Positions 1-11,149 of a stretch of DNA of 64,000 nt are shown here, piece after piece (position 1 is the first letter of the stretch; each line of letters opens with the position of its first letter). Below the pieces are notes generated by a model. The model made no database searches. It was not told where the DNA came from and saw only the letters and a list, made by a program, of their open reading frames with translations. Origin of the DNA: Liopterus haemorrhoidalis (Eukaryota > Arthropoda > Insecta > Coleoptera > Dytiscidae); the NCBI GenBank assembly GCA_963971575.1, contig OZ020620.1, positions 34,487,992 through 34,551,991 of the forward strand, in the 5' to 3' direction. A program made the translations under genes and the position numbers.

Positions 1-155
1 ATAAATGGCACGAGTTGATCAACTTTTGGTTAATAAGAAATGGGATTTTACTCGTGTCGGTTTTAAGATTTTTGCGAATATTTCAAAACAGAGAAACATT
101 TGGAAAAAGTTATTTAACAAAAGTTGCTATAAAAGCAATAACTAACAACTTCTTA
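1..155 (+). repeat. R1 family fragment, 3' half
   Basis: Matches the part of R1 downstream of its microsatellite (motifs gttgatcaacttttggt and gttgctataaaagcaataac, as in the full copy at 42797-43490). It is cut at the window edge and lacks both ends. A short run of atcttaattttt repeats separates it from the next R1 copy. Confidence 0.7.
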
Positions 156-195
156 ATTTTTATCTTAATTTTTATCTTAAATTTTATCTTAATTT

Positions 196-782
196 TTATT
201 ACCGACCGCCAGCATATATAAGGGAGGTATTGTGTACATACTGATTTTGACATTTCGAGATTTCGATGGATCTCCACGAATTGAGGTCCCTACATAACGT
301 TTTGGCTATTTTTAGCATGATGTCTGTCGGTCTGTCTGTCCGTCTGTCTGTCCGTTTGTCTGTCTGTCTGTCTGTCCGTCTGTCTGTGTACACGTGCAGA
401 GCAAATTCGGCTGAAAGGATTTTTATGAAACTTCATATTTAAGCTTCTACCATCAATAGCACGAGTTGATCAACTTTTGGTAAAAATCGGTTGACTAAAA
501 ATGGGAGTTTACTCGTGTCGATTTTAAGATTCTTGTGAATATTTCACAACAGAAAAATATTTAGAAAAAATTTATTGAACAAAAGTTGCTATAAAAGCAA
601 TAATTAATAACTTTTATTTGAGACGTTTTTTGATAAAACGAAATATTTCGAAAAATTTTACAAAAATTATTCAAAATATTTCGTCATTTTTTCAAGTCTC
701 ATTTATTTGAGACATTTTTAATAAAGCAGCATAAATTAAATAAGTACTTTGTGATGGCGGTCGGTCCACAGCTGATTTTTTA
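196..782 (+). mobile_element. R1 family, Helentron-like, copy 1
   Basis: Starts with ACCGACCGCC (201-210), followed by the conserved segment with catatataagggaggtatt and a (TCTG/TCCG)n tract at about 325-388. It ends with GGCGGTCGGT (756-765) and the start of the tail CCACAGCTGATTTTTT. Compared with the 42797 copy it has lost the stretch containing the ccatggtcatgataaat block and half of the terminal hairpin. No coding capacity. The Helentron assignment rests on architecture only. Confidence 0.75.
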
Positions 783-1530
783 TTGTAATATATTATATTC
801 ACCAATAACCTTATCTATTTTTTGTGAAAATACGAATTTCCAAAAATGTTCTGTTTACTTTACCACGTTTATTTCTTCTAATGGCGGCGCTGCCACCATA
901 AATAAAAATGTTAATGTTTGCCGTTTTATTTTCAATATCGTTCTAAGGCATCGTTAATGATCTAATAAGTATTGGTATAAGAAATACATGAAAAACCTGA
1001 TAGTTAACAGATCAAGATGTAAGATATTTGTACATACGTGAGGCCAAAAGATACCATACTGAGATTGAAGAAAGAATAATAATTTCAGAATGACATCATA
1101 AGTTTCAACCCACCCTAAACCACCAAATCATCTATATAATTCGATAGTTATCTCAGCTGTTATAACAAAGATTTACCACATTCGAAATACGTCAATACGT
1201 GGCGCAAACCTATCTCATTCTAAATATCAATAACCAGCACAATTCTAAAAATAAATATTTTATATTTATGTTTTTCATTGCATTCTTCCATTGTTCTTCT
1301 TTATTATCTTTCACATATTTGTGGTTTTATTTCTAAATCTGTCTTATTCAATTTTAGCGGATAATATCAATCTTAATTTACGTCAGATATGAAAAAAAAG
1401 AAAAAAAGATTTACACAGAAAACAATTTTAGAAAATTATTTTTGGATCAAAATAATAAATATGTTTCACAACCCACACAAAAAAAAACAATAATAATGAT
1501 GTATCACATACACTTTCAGACAAAAAAAAA
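783..1530. other. AT-rich, no gene seen
   Basis: No coding region, terminal repeat or tandem array is recognisable. Homopolymer-rich sequence fills the right part. Confidence 0.5.
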
Positions 1531-2535
1531 ATGTGAAGTGTGAATTTTCACACATTTCAGGGTTTCGCAGGTATTTAGTAAGTGAATGTTGATTATTTGG
1601 AATGCCAAAACAAATTTTATGTTAAAATATTTTTTTTGTTAATTGTCATTCGAATGCCTAATACCATTATTTAGGTTTCTAAATATGTGCAGTATTTTTT
1701 TTTTTAACTATAGTAAGATTCATAAAATTTTGAAAATTGCGCCTATGGCTTCCATTGGTTGTTTTAAGTCATAACCTCGCCCCTCTGATTTTGTGTATTC
1801 AATTTCAAGAATTGCCACTGGTTATTAAATTTACGCTTTTAAAAATTAAATGCAACATTTGCCCAAATATAACTAGAATTTTGAAAAAATAATTTAAACA
1901 AAATAAAAATGCAAAAAAAAATTGCTTTGAGAGCGGAGCGAACATTAATTTGCAAATTAGAACGCGAGCATGCTAGCCATTACACTATCAAAACACGCTG
2001 GTTCACTGTCTTAGATAAGTTATTAAATATTTTACGTGGTCAAGCAAAAAACACAAAAATGCGTTATTTTCCGAAAACATAATCTGATCAAAAATTCTTG
2101 TTGTACTATTCCGGTTCGCAAAAATGTACATTACTTAGAATTTTTTCAGATTTTTAGTTTAAACCATCTGGACTACAGGTGTGGGACAAATTTTGTTTTG
2201 CACAATTCTGGCAAAAATCGCTTCTAAATAATTTATTTTGCAAAAATAAAATTTTGATCGTTAATCCACGTACTAAGGGATTTTATTTGATAACCTACTC
2301 AGAATTTTAAAAAAAAAATGTTTTTTTTTTTCGATGAGCATACATTTGTTTATATTTTTATGGGGATATGTGTTTTAGATGTTTTAGTATTTTTCCTATG
2401 TGCGGGTCAAAGAGTTGTATAAGCATGCCAAATTTCAACTCTCTAAGTTTTGCCGTTTGGGTACAATCAAAGGCTACAGACAGACAGATAATGACGATAT
2501 AAGGGTTTTTTGGTCATACCTACAAAACCCTAAAA
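1531..2535 (-). mobile_element. R2 family, Helentron-like, copy 1
   Basis: Read on the minus strand it starts with TAGGGTTTTGTAGGTATGACC-like sequence near 2535, has a short GTCT remnant near 2480-2490, and ends near 1550-1585 with the inverted counterpart of the start motif and the palindrome GTGTGAAAATTCACAC. A tRNA-like segment lies at about 1935-2000 (A-box-like gatagtgtaatggctagca, B-box-like gttcgctccgctctc, minus strand). No open reading frame of note. Confidence 0.7.
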
Positions 2536-3397
2536 ATGGGCTGCGTTTAATTATAGGCTATCCAAAACCCTTAGGCGGAACTAGATTTAATAAGAAATGC
2601 CAACATGAAACCCCCATTTAGTTCCGGAAGAAATGACGTATAACTTATTAATTCCCAAAAAACCTAAAATGTCTGAAATTTTCCAATTCACTTCTTTTGA
2701 TTCCAACGACTAAAACAAATATTTTGAATTAGTAATTTTTTTTGTAGTGCGTCCAGACAATTATTCCGGTTGAACCGTTTAACAAATTACAAGACTATAA
2801 ATTGTTTTTAATCCCTCGAGTGTTCAACTATATGAATGTCGACTTTATCTAGCGTAATAAATATGCAACCCGAATACACTCGAGCTAAATTGGTTGAAAA
2901 CATTATCTAAGAAATAGAAAACTAGAAATAGACCGATAAATACAGAGCGCTCTTCCAAGTCCTCATGAAGGGCATTGTTCGAGGTCTTGATCTAAGGGAT
3001 GAATCACAGTACAACCCTTACTTTACCCCATAGTCATATATCAACCCCCCTAAGACAATTCCGCACTGATTACCCCAATAAAAGACGCTTTTTGTCGCTA
3101 TTGTATCGTCAAAATGCACAGATAACTTCTTGCAATCCTTAAATAAAGTGGAACAAAACAAAAAAAGGGAAAATTGTTGTTTTTTTGACTTGTAGATTTT
3201 TTTCTAAACTTACGAATTGACCTAGTAAGATTTTTTATAAAGATGATGACGTCCCCAGCAATCAAAGACTGTACATAGTGTTCATTCAAATGAAAGTACG
3301 TTGTGTGGATACCTAAGTACGCAGTATATTGCACTACCATCCATGTGTTGAAATTTGTCTAAATACTATGTTTACATTAGCACATTTTGTAATTAAT
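2536..3397. other. Intergenic, includes a duplicated 78-bp segment
   Basis: No gene seen. The part at about 3225-3305 (motif gacgtccccagcaatcaaag) recurs in direct orientation at about 4725-4802, immediately beyond the R1 copy there. Confidence 0.5.
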
Positions 3398-3462
3398 ATT
3401 AAAAATGTGAAATGTGAATTCTCACACAATTCAGGGTTTGTAGGTATTTAGTAAGTGATAAT
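3398..3462 (-). repeat. R2 family terminal fragment
   Basis: Contains only the hairpin end of R2: GTGTGAATTCTCACAC and the adjacent cagggtttgtaggtattta motif. The rest of the element is absent. Confidence 0.55.
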
Positions 3463-3489
3463 ACATTGTAGGTAAATAGATTAACAAAA

Positions 3490-3570
3490 TACCATGAGTT
3501 CAAAAAGAAATTACGTAAGGGTTGGCTGTGGAAAAATAAAATAATGTGTAGTGCAAGCTTTAACTGTCTT
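3490..3570 (+). repeat. Single end of the 20061-20259 MITE family
   Basis: Matches the left terminal repeat of the MITE at 20061 (taccatgagttcaaaaag, then gcaagctttaactgtc). The opposite terminal repeat is missing, so this is a half element. Confidence 0.6.
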
Positions 3571-4720
3571 TTTTACCGACCGACAACATATATAAAGGAG
3601 GTATTGTGATCATACCGATTTTGACATTTTGAGATTTCGATGGATCTCCACGAATTGAGGTCCGTACATAACATTTTAACTATTTTTAACATGATGTCTG
3701 TCGGTTTGTCTGTCCGTCCGTCTGTCTGTCTGTCCGTCCTTCCGTCTTCCGTCCGTCCGTCTGTCTGTGTACACGTTTAAAGCAAATTCTACTAAAAGGA
3801 TTTTTATAAAACTGCATATTTAAACTTTTGATACCAATGACACGAGTTGATCAGTTTTTGGTAAAAATCGGTTGTCTAGAAATGGGAGTTTACTCGTGTC
3901 GATTTTAAGATTTTTATAAATATTTCACAACAGAAAAATATTTCGAAAAAATTTATTGAACAAAAGTTGCTATAAAAGTAATAACTAACAACTTTTATTT
4001 GAGCCATTTTTTAATAAAACGAAAAAAATTTTTAAATTTTTTCGAATTTTTTATGTCTCAATTTTTCCATACTTATGGTTGGTTTATATAACAAGAATAA
4101 GGAATAGGAAATAAGAATAGTACACAAGATGTTAAAACATGGCTGCGCCGTATATCGGTTTATGTAGGAATGAAATTTAACTTAAGAAAAGTTGGTAACA
4201 TTTAACATTTTATTCTTATTCCAAGAATAAGAGACGATAAGCATGCGCACAATGGTCAAAATGTCGGCTGTAATAAAATTTGTCCAACAAATGTTTTCCT
4301 GCTGTGATCATAAGGTTGGAAAAAACAATATAATGCGTGAAACACAAGCAAATAAATTTACAAAATCTTCTAAATCCATATTACTGAAAACGATTTTTTT
4401 TTAAAGGTTATATTAAACACAACAACTTGTCAAACGACAACCGTTAAACACAGGCCAACGCAAGTACGCAGGCGTAGCGACGAAATGTTATGTCCGATAT
4501 AAACGGTTTCATATTTTTTATTCTTGTGTACTATTCTTATTTCCCATTCCATATTCTTGTTCCGTATATAAACCAACCATTATATGTAACGTTTCCATGG
4601 TCATGATAAAAAATATTTCTGTTAGCAAATATTAGGCCAAGTTATTTCTACTCTGCTGCTAGAATGTATTTTATACAAGTGCTTTATGATGGCGGTCGGT
4701 CCTGTGGTGGCCACAGCTGA
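3571..4720 (+). mobile_element. R1 family copy 2, interrupted by a MITE
   Basis: Starts ACCGACCGAC at 3575, has a TCTG/TCCG tract at 3700-3765, and ends GGCGGTCGGT (4691-4700) followed by the hairpin CTGTGG-TGG-CCACAG and GCTGATTTTTT. At 4076-4579 a TTA-flanked MITE has inserted. Removing it restores the conserved R1 order (atacttacatgtaacgtttcc in other copies). Confidence 0.8.
4076..4579. mobile_element. PIF/Harbinger-like MITE, TTA target duplication
   Basis: A 504-bp non-coding element with long terminal inverted repeats: both ends read TGGTTGGTTTATAT, and similarity continues for about 55 bp through gaaataagaatagtacacaa. It is flanked by TTA at 4073-4075 and 4580-4582, inside an R1 copy. 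A 3-bp TTA duplication is typical of PIF/Harbinger, but there is no transposase to confirm this. Confidence 0.8.
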
Positions 4721-5517
4721 TTTTTTATAAAGATAATGACGTCCCCAGCAATCAAAGACTGTACATATTTTTTATTCAGATGAAATAACGTTGTGTGGAT
4801 ACAGCAAAAAAGTGGAGAGACAATATTTGGAAACATGTAGTGGTTAAATTAGTGTTTGGTGTAAAGTGTGTCTAGTGTGTACGAATGTATGTCTCTCTGG
4901 ATTTAGTCATCATATAATTGTAAGTCTAGTGTAATCATGTAAATATTTAAACCGTAATCGTAATTAAAGTATATTAGCTAAAATGTTGAGTTTAATTGAA
5001 CAACTCTTAATCCTTCCAAGAATCATAGCAACCAGTTAGCGGACTAATAGGGGGGTCCAGACTTGATCCGCTCGCAAGTCTTGGAACCCATAATGTGAGG
5101 GATGTACAAAGTAAGTACAAATGAAATAAATAAATCAGCCAACCGTGACATTTCATATTTATATATCATCAGAGGTCCCCACAAACTTGACAAATGTAGT
5201 TGATCTAATTAAAATTTTAGAGTGATCTGATCGATGGCCACATTGGTTAAATTTGAAATCCCTGTCAGAAAGCTATATTTATATTGTTTTGTCATTTTTG
5301 TATTGATTTAGGAACCGGATTCTGTATCTGATACTGACATATCAAATTGAATTTATAGATATCACAATACTGTCGCACAAAGAAATATGTTCCAAAAAAC
5401 TCTCAGACGTCCGATGTCTAGAAATAGAGAAGTTAGTTTCTTTGACTGATCCTATGCACCACCAGGGAACGCCTTCAATGCCAGATTAAGGTTTTTCTCT
5501 AGGCTGAATGGATAAAA
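4721..5517. other. Intergenic, unclassified
   Basis: No coding region. Contains the second copy of the 78-bp segment (about 4725-4802). The remainder is unassigned. A guanine run at 5051-5056 precedes a tccagacttgatccgctcgc stretch that I could not assign. Confidence 0.4.
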
Positions 5518-5519
5518 TA

Positions 5520-6825
5520 CAAGGTGTCTCAAAAGAAATTTTATATTTATTTAGCTTACTGCGTGAACGCAACGTATCCGAGGGGCGCGGGGGTTATGTC
5601 AATCGGTAGCCTGGCTCTTGGGAAGTCAGTCGATATGGAGCGTTTCTCGGGAGCAGATCGCGCGTTATGCGTGCGAGAGTTTTACAAAAACGGTGATTCG
5701 GCGACTGTAGCGCGTAGAAAATTCTGCAGTATTCGAGGTTTTCGCCACTTAAATGATGCGCCAAGCATTCCTCTCATTCGACATTGGGTTAAAAAGTTTG
5801 AAGAGACTGGTATAACGCTGGATAAATCAAAATCCGGGCGACCTAGGTCATCAACAACGGTAGAAAACGTGGAGAATGTTAATCAGCCTGTTCGTGACGA
5901 CCCGAACCTTTCAATTCGGAAGCGCGCAAGTGCTTTAAATGTGCATAGATCATCATTACATCGCATTATGCACAAAGACCTAAAGCTGCACCCCTACAAA
6001 ATTCAATTGGTGCAAGAATTAAAGCCCCAAGATGCCAGTCAGAGGCTTAATTTCGTAAATCAGGTGATTGAGCGATTTTCAACGTTTACCAACATTTTGT
6101 TTTCGGATGAAGCTCATTTTCATCTTAATGGCCACGTAAATAAGCAGAACTGCCGCTACTGGAGTGCAACGAATCCGAAACGCAAACTTCAGAAACCCCT
6201 ACATTCGCCTAAAGTGACCGTATGGGCTGCGATGTCGACGCAAGGAATTATCGGCCCTTACTTTTTTGAAGACGAAAGGGGGCGTGCAGTTACAGTGAAT
6301 TCAGAGCATTATGTGGAGATGTTAGACAACTTCTTGGTACATGAACTGCAAAACTTTGCTATAACCAAAGAACATGGTTCCAACAGGACGGAGCAACTTC
6401 ACACACGTCCAATATGTCTCTGCCACGTGTTCGTGAAATTTTCTCAGGCAAATTGATCTCCCGGAGAGGTGACATAAATTGGCCTCCACGCAGTCCAGAT
6501 TTAACCCCTATGGACTTTTTCCTATGGGGTTATCTTAAATCTAAAGTTTACGCCAATAAACCGACTTCACAGGCGCATTTGAAAGAAAATATCCGTCACG
6601 AAATGGCAACCATCCCTGAGTCCACCTGCCGAGACGTCATAAGTAATTTTACTGTTCGATTAAATGAGTGCCGAGAACGCGAGGGTCTACATTTAGACGA
6701 TATTATTTTTAAGAAATAAATCCCCAAAAAGTGTATTTTAATAATTAATAAACATTTTTTCTATATACGGCTTACTTTTTTTTTAATCGATCCACTAAAT
6801 ATAAAATTTCTTTTGAGACACCTTG
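5520..6825 (+). mobile_element. DD41D Tc1/mariner element, copy 1
   Basis: Complete 1306-bp element with perfect 30-bp terminal inverted repeats beginning CAAGGTGTCTCAAAAGAAAT, flanked by TA at 5518-5519 and 6826-6827. It carries one transposase gene broken by a small deletion. A near-identical copy lies inverted at 26835-28144. The perfect repeats and close similarity suggest recent activity, which is inference. Confidence 0.93.
5635..6719 (+). pseudogene. DD41D transposase, frameshifted
   Basis: Tc1/mariner superfamily transposase that would cut and paste the surrounding element. The likely start is the ATG at 5635 (MERFSGADRALCVREF); an in-frame ATG lies at 5596. An N-terminal helix-turn-helix region (about residues 1-120, including the linker motif SKSGRPRSS) precedes the catalytic core. 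The first Asp is in ILFSDEAHF. Near 6354-6358, 4 bp present in the 28144 copy are missing, so the frame containing FQQDGA is lost and the +1 frame carries the rest (SPDLTPMDFFLWG) to the stop at 6719. The intact reading would be 362 residues. In the sister copy 41 residues lie between the second and third Asp, the DD41D signature (rosa/visitor-type elements). Confidence 0.9.
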
Positions 6826-6827
6826 TA

Positions 6828-7240
6828 GTATCCTAAAGAAAGAGATGAACAGAAAATGGAATTCGAATCGAAGTGATACACAAAAAAAAAGAATATCGAA
6901 GCAAAGTAATGACCAAAACAAAAAAGATATTCAGACCAATTCTGTAACTCAGTTACTATGATAATAGTAATTAAATCTGTCTCTATGAGCAAGGTCAGTT
7001 ACTATCATGAATGGAAGTCATTATACATTTTATAATATTTTATCTTGTAGTAACGTTACTACACAGTAATTGAATCGTAAAGAGGGTTTATTCTGTAAGC
7101 TTTTCGGCAACCGCTTTTACAGTATTTTATTTTACAGTAAATTATCAATAGTGCAATTATTACCCAAACTAGGTTATTACCCGTCAACAATGATGGATTT
7201 ATAATATAAAAATTTCGATTGTTTGTATGTGTATTTGGTT
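6828..7240. other. AT-rich, no gene seen
   Basis: No coding region or repeat structure recognised. Confidence 0.4.
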
Positions 7241-7560
7241 TTATTACCGACCGCCAACATATATAAGGGAGGTATTCTGATCATACCGATTTTGAAATTT
7301 CGAGATTTCAATGGATCTCCACGAATTGAGGTCCCGACAACGTTTTGACTATTTTTAGCATGATCTCTGTCGGACAGATAGTCCGTCTGCTTGTCTGTTT
7401 GTCTGTCTGTCCATCCGTCTGTCTGTGTATACGTGCAGAGCTAAGTCAGCTAAAAGGATTTTTATTAAACCTCATATTTAAGCTTTTGACATCAATGGCA
7501 CAAGTTGATCAACTTTTGGTAAGAATAAATTGACTAGAAATGGGAGTTTACTCGTGTCGT
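7241..7560 (+). repeat. R1 family copy 3, 3' truncated
   Basis: Begins ACCGACCGCC at 7246, has the conserved block and a TCTG-type tract at 7380-7430, then stops at the cgtgtcg motif where a T-run and unrelated tandem repeats begin. Confidence 0.75.
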
Positions 7561-7597
7561 TTTTTTTTTTTTAACATATCTTAATTTTGTCTCCGGT

Positions 7598-7705
7598 CAG
7601 CGAATCACGAGACAGGTTGTCACCAGTTAGCCGATCACGGGAGAGGCTGTCACATGTCAACCAATCAAGAGACAGGGTATCCCCAGTTAGCCAATCACGA
7701 GAACC
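7598..7705. repeat. Short tandem array, unit about 38 bp
   Basis: About three imperfect units, each containing an AGNCAATCACGAGA-like core (gcgaatcacgagacagg, gccgatcacgggagagg, aaccaatcaagagacagg, gccaatcacgagaacc). Part of the flank (cacgagaaccttaggaaaaa) recurs at 8347. Confidence 0.65.
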
Positions 7706-7869
7706 TTAGGAAAAATTGACGTCACAGTATTAATGATACTACATACAGAAACTTGCTAATTATATAGTTAGATTATTTATTCATTAACTTTTTAAGATGG
7801 GAAAACGATTCATTTTTACTCAGTACATTACATTTCTATTGCTAAAACTAAAAATAATTTGAGGCGTTA

Positions 7870-8345
7870 ATTTATGCCTACGAAACCCACATTTCTGTAT
7901 GTAATTATATTAGTAGATTCTTAGAGAATAATTCTGCAAAATATTGTTCATATCGGTTAAAGGATATAGGCGTGTCTTGAGTTTCTCGTTTATGCCTACG
8001 AAACCCTAAACATTTCTATATGTTATTTTATCCGCAGTTTCTTAGAGTATAAATCTGCAAAATATTGTTCATATCGGTCAAAGGATATAGGAGTATCTAG
8101 AATCTCTTGTTCATAATGCCTACCAAACTAGACATTTATGTATTTAATTATAGTCTTAGATTATTAGAGAATAAATCTGCAAAATATTGTTCATATCGGT
8201 CAAAGGATATAACATTGTCTAAAGTTTCTTTTTTATACCTACGAAGCCCTAGACATTTCTAAATATAATTATATTCGTAGATTCTTAGAGAATAAATCTG
8301 CAAAATATTGTTCATATCGGTCAAAGGATATAAGATTGTCTGTCA
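7870..8345. repeat. Tandem array, four units of about 120 bp
   Basis: Units start at about 7876, 7995, 8117 and 8237 with tgcctacgaaaccc-like sequence and share ctgcaaaatattgttcatat and cggtcaaaggatata. The array is bounded on both sides by copies of the cacgagaaccttaggaaaaa segment, so a larger unit may have been duplicated. Confidence 0.8.
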
Positions 8346-8416
8346 ATCACGAGAACCTTAGGAAAAATTGACGCCATAATGTTACCGACACTACACACAG
8401 ACACTTGCTAACTATA

Positions 8417-8958
8417 CAGGGTGTTAGGTAAATGTCCGGCACAATTTAAAAGACAGCATGGTGACGTAGAATGCAATCGATTTTTCCTTTGCCAATTTTC
8501 TCTAAAATGTGAATTTCGTCCAAAAATAAACAAACAAAAAGATGCCCCAAATTTTGAAAACCACTGACTTTTTTTAATTTTTCATATTAATCCAGAAGTT
8601 GTGTAGTTGCCATAGAGAAAAAATATTTTAATTGTAGTTCAATAATAGAATATCAAAGTACGTGTACGTTATAATCTAAAATCTTAATATTAAAGTTTTT
8701 CTTATTTCTTTTTTCTTCATAAAATTGAAAAAGCATTTTGTTGAAATAAAATTACGGTATTGTTTCCATGGTTTCTATTTATCTCAGTCACATATGTGAT
8801 TGTTGTAACAGACAAAATATTAGTGGTTCCTAAACGGTGGTACTACATCGATCAAGCGATATACGCATTTTATCCAAAAATGGTTGAGGACTTTTTAGCT
8901 CTAAATGGGCCAACAATGCTGCATTTAAAATAGTGCTGGAATTTACCTAACACCCATG
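8417..8958. mobile_element. TA-flanked non-autonomous DNA transposon (MITE)
   Basis: Terminal inverted repeats CAGGGTGTTAGGTAAAT (left) and CATGGGTGTTAGGTAAAT (right, reversed), flanked by TA (8415-8416, 8959-8960). 542 bp, no coding region. The duplicated flank near 7715-7765 (acttgctaattatatag) resembles an empty target site. TA target duplication suggests Tc1/mariner, as inference. Confidence 0.7.
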
Positions 8959-8960
8959 TA

Positions 8961-9310
8961 TATGTCAGATTATATCCCATTAAAAAAATTACACTAAATT
9001 TTCTGGTACCCACTGCTCCCCCAATTTTAAAAGCTAGCGCTACTGATCTAGAGACTCAAAATATTACTGTTATCTGGGTCACGACTCAAAAAGGCTAAGA
9101 AACTCTGTCCCGAAGTGTTGGCTTTTTCATTTCTATTTTATTTTATCAGAATTCTTGAAATACTTTTGTATTTTTTCAATAAGCTGTGTAAATAGATATA
9201 CAAAAATATTGAAATAGCTACAAATCGTGTGTGTTTGTGTTATTAATCAATATGAAATTTCTGAACGAAAATAAATGAAAATATTAGAAATATTTCCCTC
9301 ACAATAGAAT
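8961..9310. other. Intergenic with possible hAT relic
   Basis: The stretch gggtcacgactcaaaaaggc followed by taagaaactctg (about 9075-9105) looks like a decayed hAT terminus. No partner end found; otherwise no gene. Confidence 0.3.
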
Positions 9311-9611
9311 CGTTTATGAATTGAAATTGATAAAAAAAATAATGCCAAGGACAAATTTCGGTTTTATTTGACATACATACATACAAAAATGTACATGCAT
9401 ACATAGGTACATAAATACATGCGTGGTTTGATTAAAAAATACACCGTCGTAATAAAATATTAATAAAAAAAAAAAATCTTTAAATTGTCTCTTTTGGAAT
9501 AGTGTCCTATAGCAGATATGCACCATTGGCAATACCTTTTCCAAAAAAGCACTGCCTGTAGGCCTTTTTCGTAAACAACTATTAGATATACCAGGGGGTT
9601 TCAACCATTTT

Positions 9612-9811
9612 GATGTGAAGGCTTTATATCGGGGAAGCTGTAAGCGTGTTCCATTACATAATTTTGGTGCGTTTCTATTCCTGGACAATATTATTGTTCC
9701 TACTTTCAAAATAAGAGCGTGAGGAGATAATTCTGATGGATTAAGACATTTCAAGAATTCGACTGGATAGTGAAAAGTATCTTGTTCATCTACAACCGTG
9801 TCGACAGACAT
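9612..9811 (-). pseudogene. Helitron PIF1-like helicase fragment
   Basis: Translation of the minus strand from 9811 gives about 65 residues with features of the region before the last helicase motifs of Helitron Rep/Hel proteins: VVDEQDTFHYPVEFL, LNPSELSPHALILKVG and APKLCNGTRLQL. The family protein unwinds the strand during rolling-circle transposition. The frame stays open to 9314, but the later residues are not helicase-like, so the domain ends around 9612. The nuclease and Walker A portions are absent. It shows that autonomous Helitron-type elements existed in this genome. Confidence 0.72.
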
Positions 9812-10298
9812 GTAAGTACTGGAGCGATATTTTGACCAAAAATTACTTTCCTAATAAAAATTGTTGTAATTTTAGAACTACTGAACCAATTTTAAAAATT
9901 CTTTGAAATCTGATTAGTGTAGAAATCATATACCGAATTTGCCATTGAAGAAATATATGTTGTCTCTAATAATTTCACGAAAATACTTTAAATATAATTG
10001 AAAAGATGGATTTTGCATTACCAGTACTTGGGCCACCACAATTATAATTTTCCACATATAATAAATAGATATGGGGATATTGTTATGCTGAGTGGAATAA
10101 TAGCGATAACGACGTTTGATTATTTGCCATAAAAATTTGATAACTTACCGCTTTTGTTGCATTGATTCCACTTGGCCTAACAAATTTCGTTCCTTAATAA
10201 TAATCGACCAAAAACAGTATTTTTCGTTTGACAAACGTGTTAAAAAACAAATAAAAACCGTAATAATTTAATGTTTAGGAAGAAGCATGGACGTTTAC
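9812..10298. other. AT-rich, no gene seen
   Basis: No coding region. The last part resembles decayed units of the following array (motif aaacggtaattttcg). Confidence 0.4.
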
Positions 10299-10632
10299 CA
10301 AAAACGGTAATTTTCGTTATCCGCATATTCGGTCCAGCAAAATTAAAAATTAAAACGTATATATTTTTCGAGATATGAGATATTCTTAGTTACACTTACG
10401 AAATTCAAAAAACCATTATTCTATGCTTTTTCCAGAAGAAAACTGGAGATTTTCCAAAAACTGTAATTTTCGTTATCCGCATATTCGGTCCAGCAAAATT
10501 AAAAATTAAAACATGTAAATATTTTTCGGGATATGAAATATTCTTAGTTATACCTACGAAATTCAAAAAATGTTTATTCTATACTTTTTCCAGAAGAAAA
10601 TTGCAAATTTTCCAAAAACGGTAATTTTGTTC
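10299..10632. repeat. Tandem duplication, unit 156 bp
   Basis: Two full units and the start of a third. The motif ccgcatattcggtccagcaa occurs at 10321 and 10477, and ccaaaaacggtaatttt opens each unit. The third copy breaks off after about 20 bp at 10612-10630. Confidence 0.8.
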
Positions 10633-10837
10633 CGCTTACAATAATGGACACAAAATACTATAATTTCCGCTTATAAAAACGCAGTTAAATCATAATTGTG
10701 TTGAAATGAAAATATAAAGAATATCTAGATTTTGAAATTGTCAATATCAAAACATCAAAATTTAAAAAAATGTATTTATTTTTTCTTTAAGTACATATTC
10801 CTCTATATTTTTCGCTTGATATATTTTTTTTAAGACA

Positions 10838-10957
10838 GTATTTTTCTTATATGGGGATCGAAGAACTGTGTATGCATGCCAAATTTTATCCAAAGCTAGC
10901 CGTTTGGACACAATTTCTACCGTACAGACAGACACATGATGGTATGTAATGCCTCAT
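10838..10957 (-). repeat. Diverged R2-like fragment
   Basis: Contains diverged versions of R2 segments (gcatgccaaattttat, agccgtttggacacaatt, accgtacagacagacac) but no recognisable ends. Confidence 0.5.
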
Positions 10958-10990
10958 GTCATATTAAATGCTCTATGTTTCACGGGTCGA

Positions 10991-11140
10991 TTTTTTTTTT
11001 AAATTTTAATGTCTGCTGCTTCGGCAATTAGCCAGGACAATTATTATTTTTGAAAATTTTTCCATGCCTGAACGGAATTCGAACCCGAGACCTTAGCAAC
11101 GCAGATCACATGTGTTACCACTACGCTACGCCGGTCGGCT
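10991..11140 (-). mobile_element. tRNA-derived SINE with 9-bp target duplication
   Basis: On the minus strand, starting at 11140, an A-box-like gtagcgtagtggtaacac is followed by a B-box ggttcgaattcc, a short unrelated body, and a 3' tail ending in ten A (10991-11000). It is flanked by perfect 9-bp repeats ACGGGTCGA at 10982-10990 and 11141-11149. This is the structure of a pol III-transcribed SINE mobilised by a LINE. It is a mobile relic, not a tRNA gene: no full cloverleaf. Confidence 0.9.
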
Positions 11141-11149
11141 ACGGGTCGA

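Noticed and set aside
4800..5100. Possible LTR and primer-binding site near the guanine run at 5051
   Set aside because: No second LTR, no TG...CA boundaries, and no retroelement coding nearby.
11031..11140. A tRNA gene on the minus strand
   Set aside because: A- and B-boxes are present but the segment has an A-tail and target duplications and no full cloverleaf; called as a SINE.
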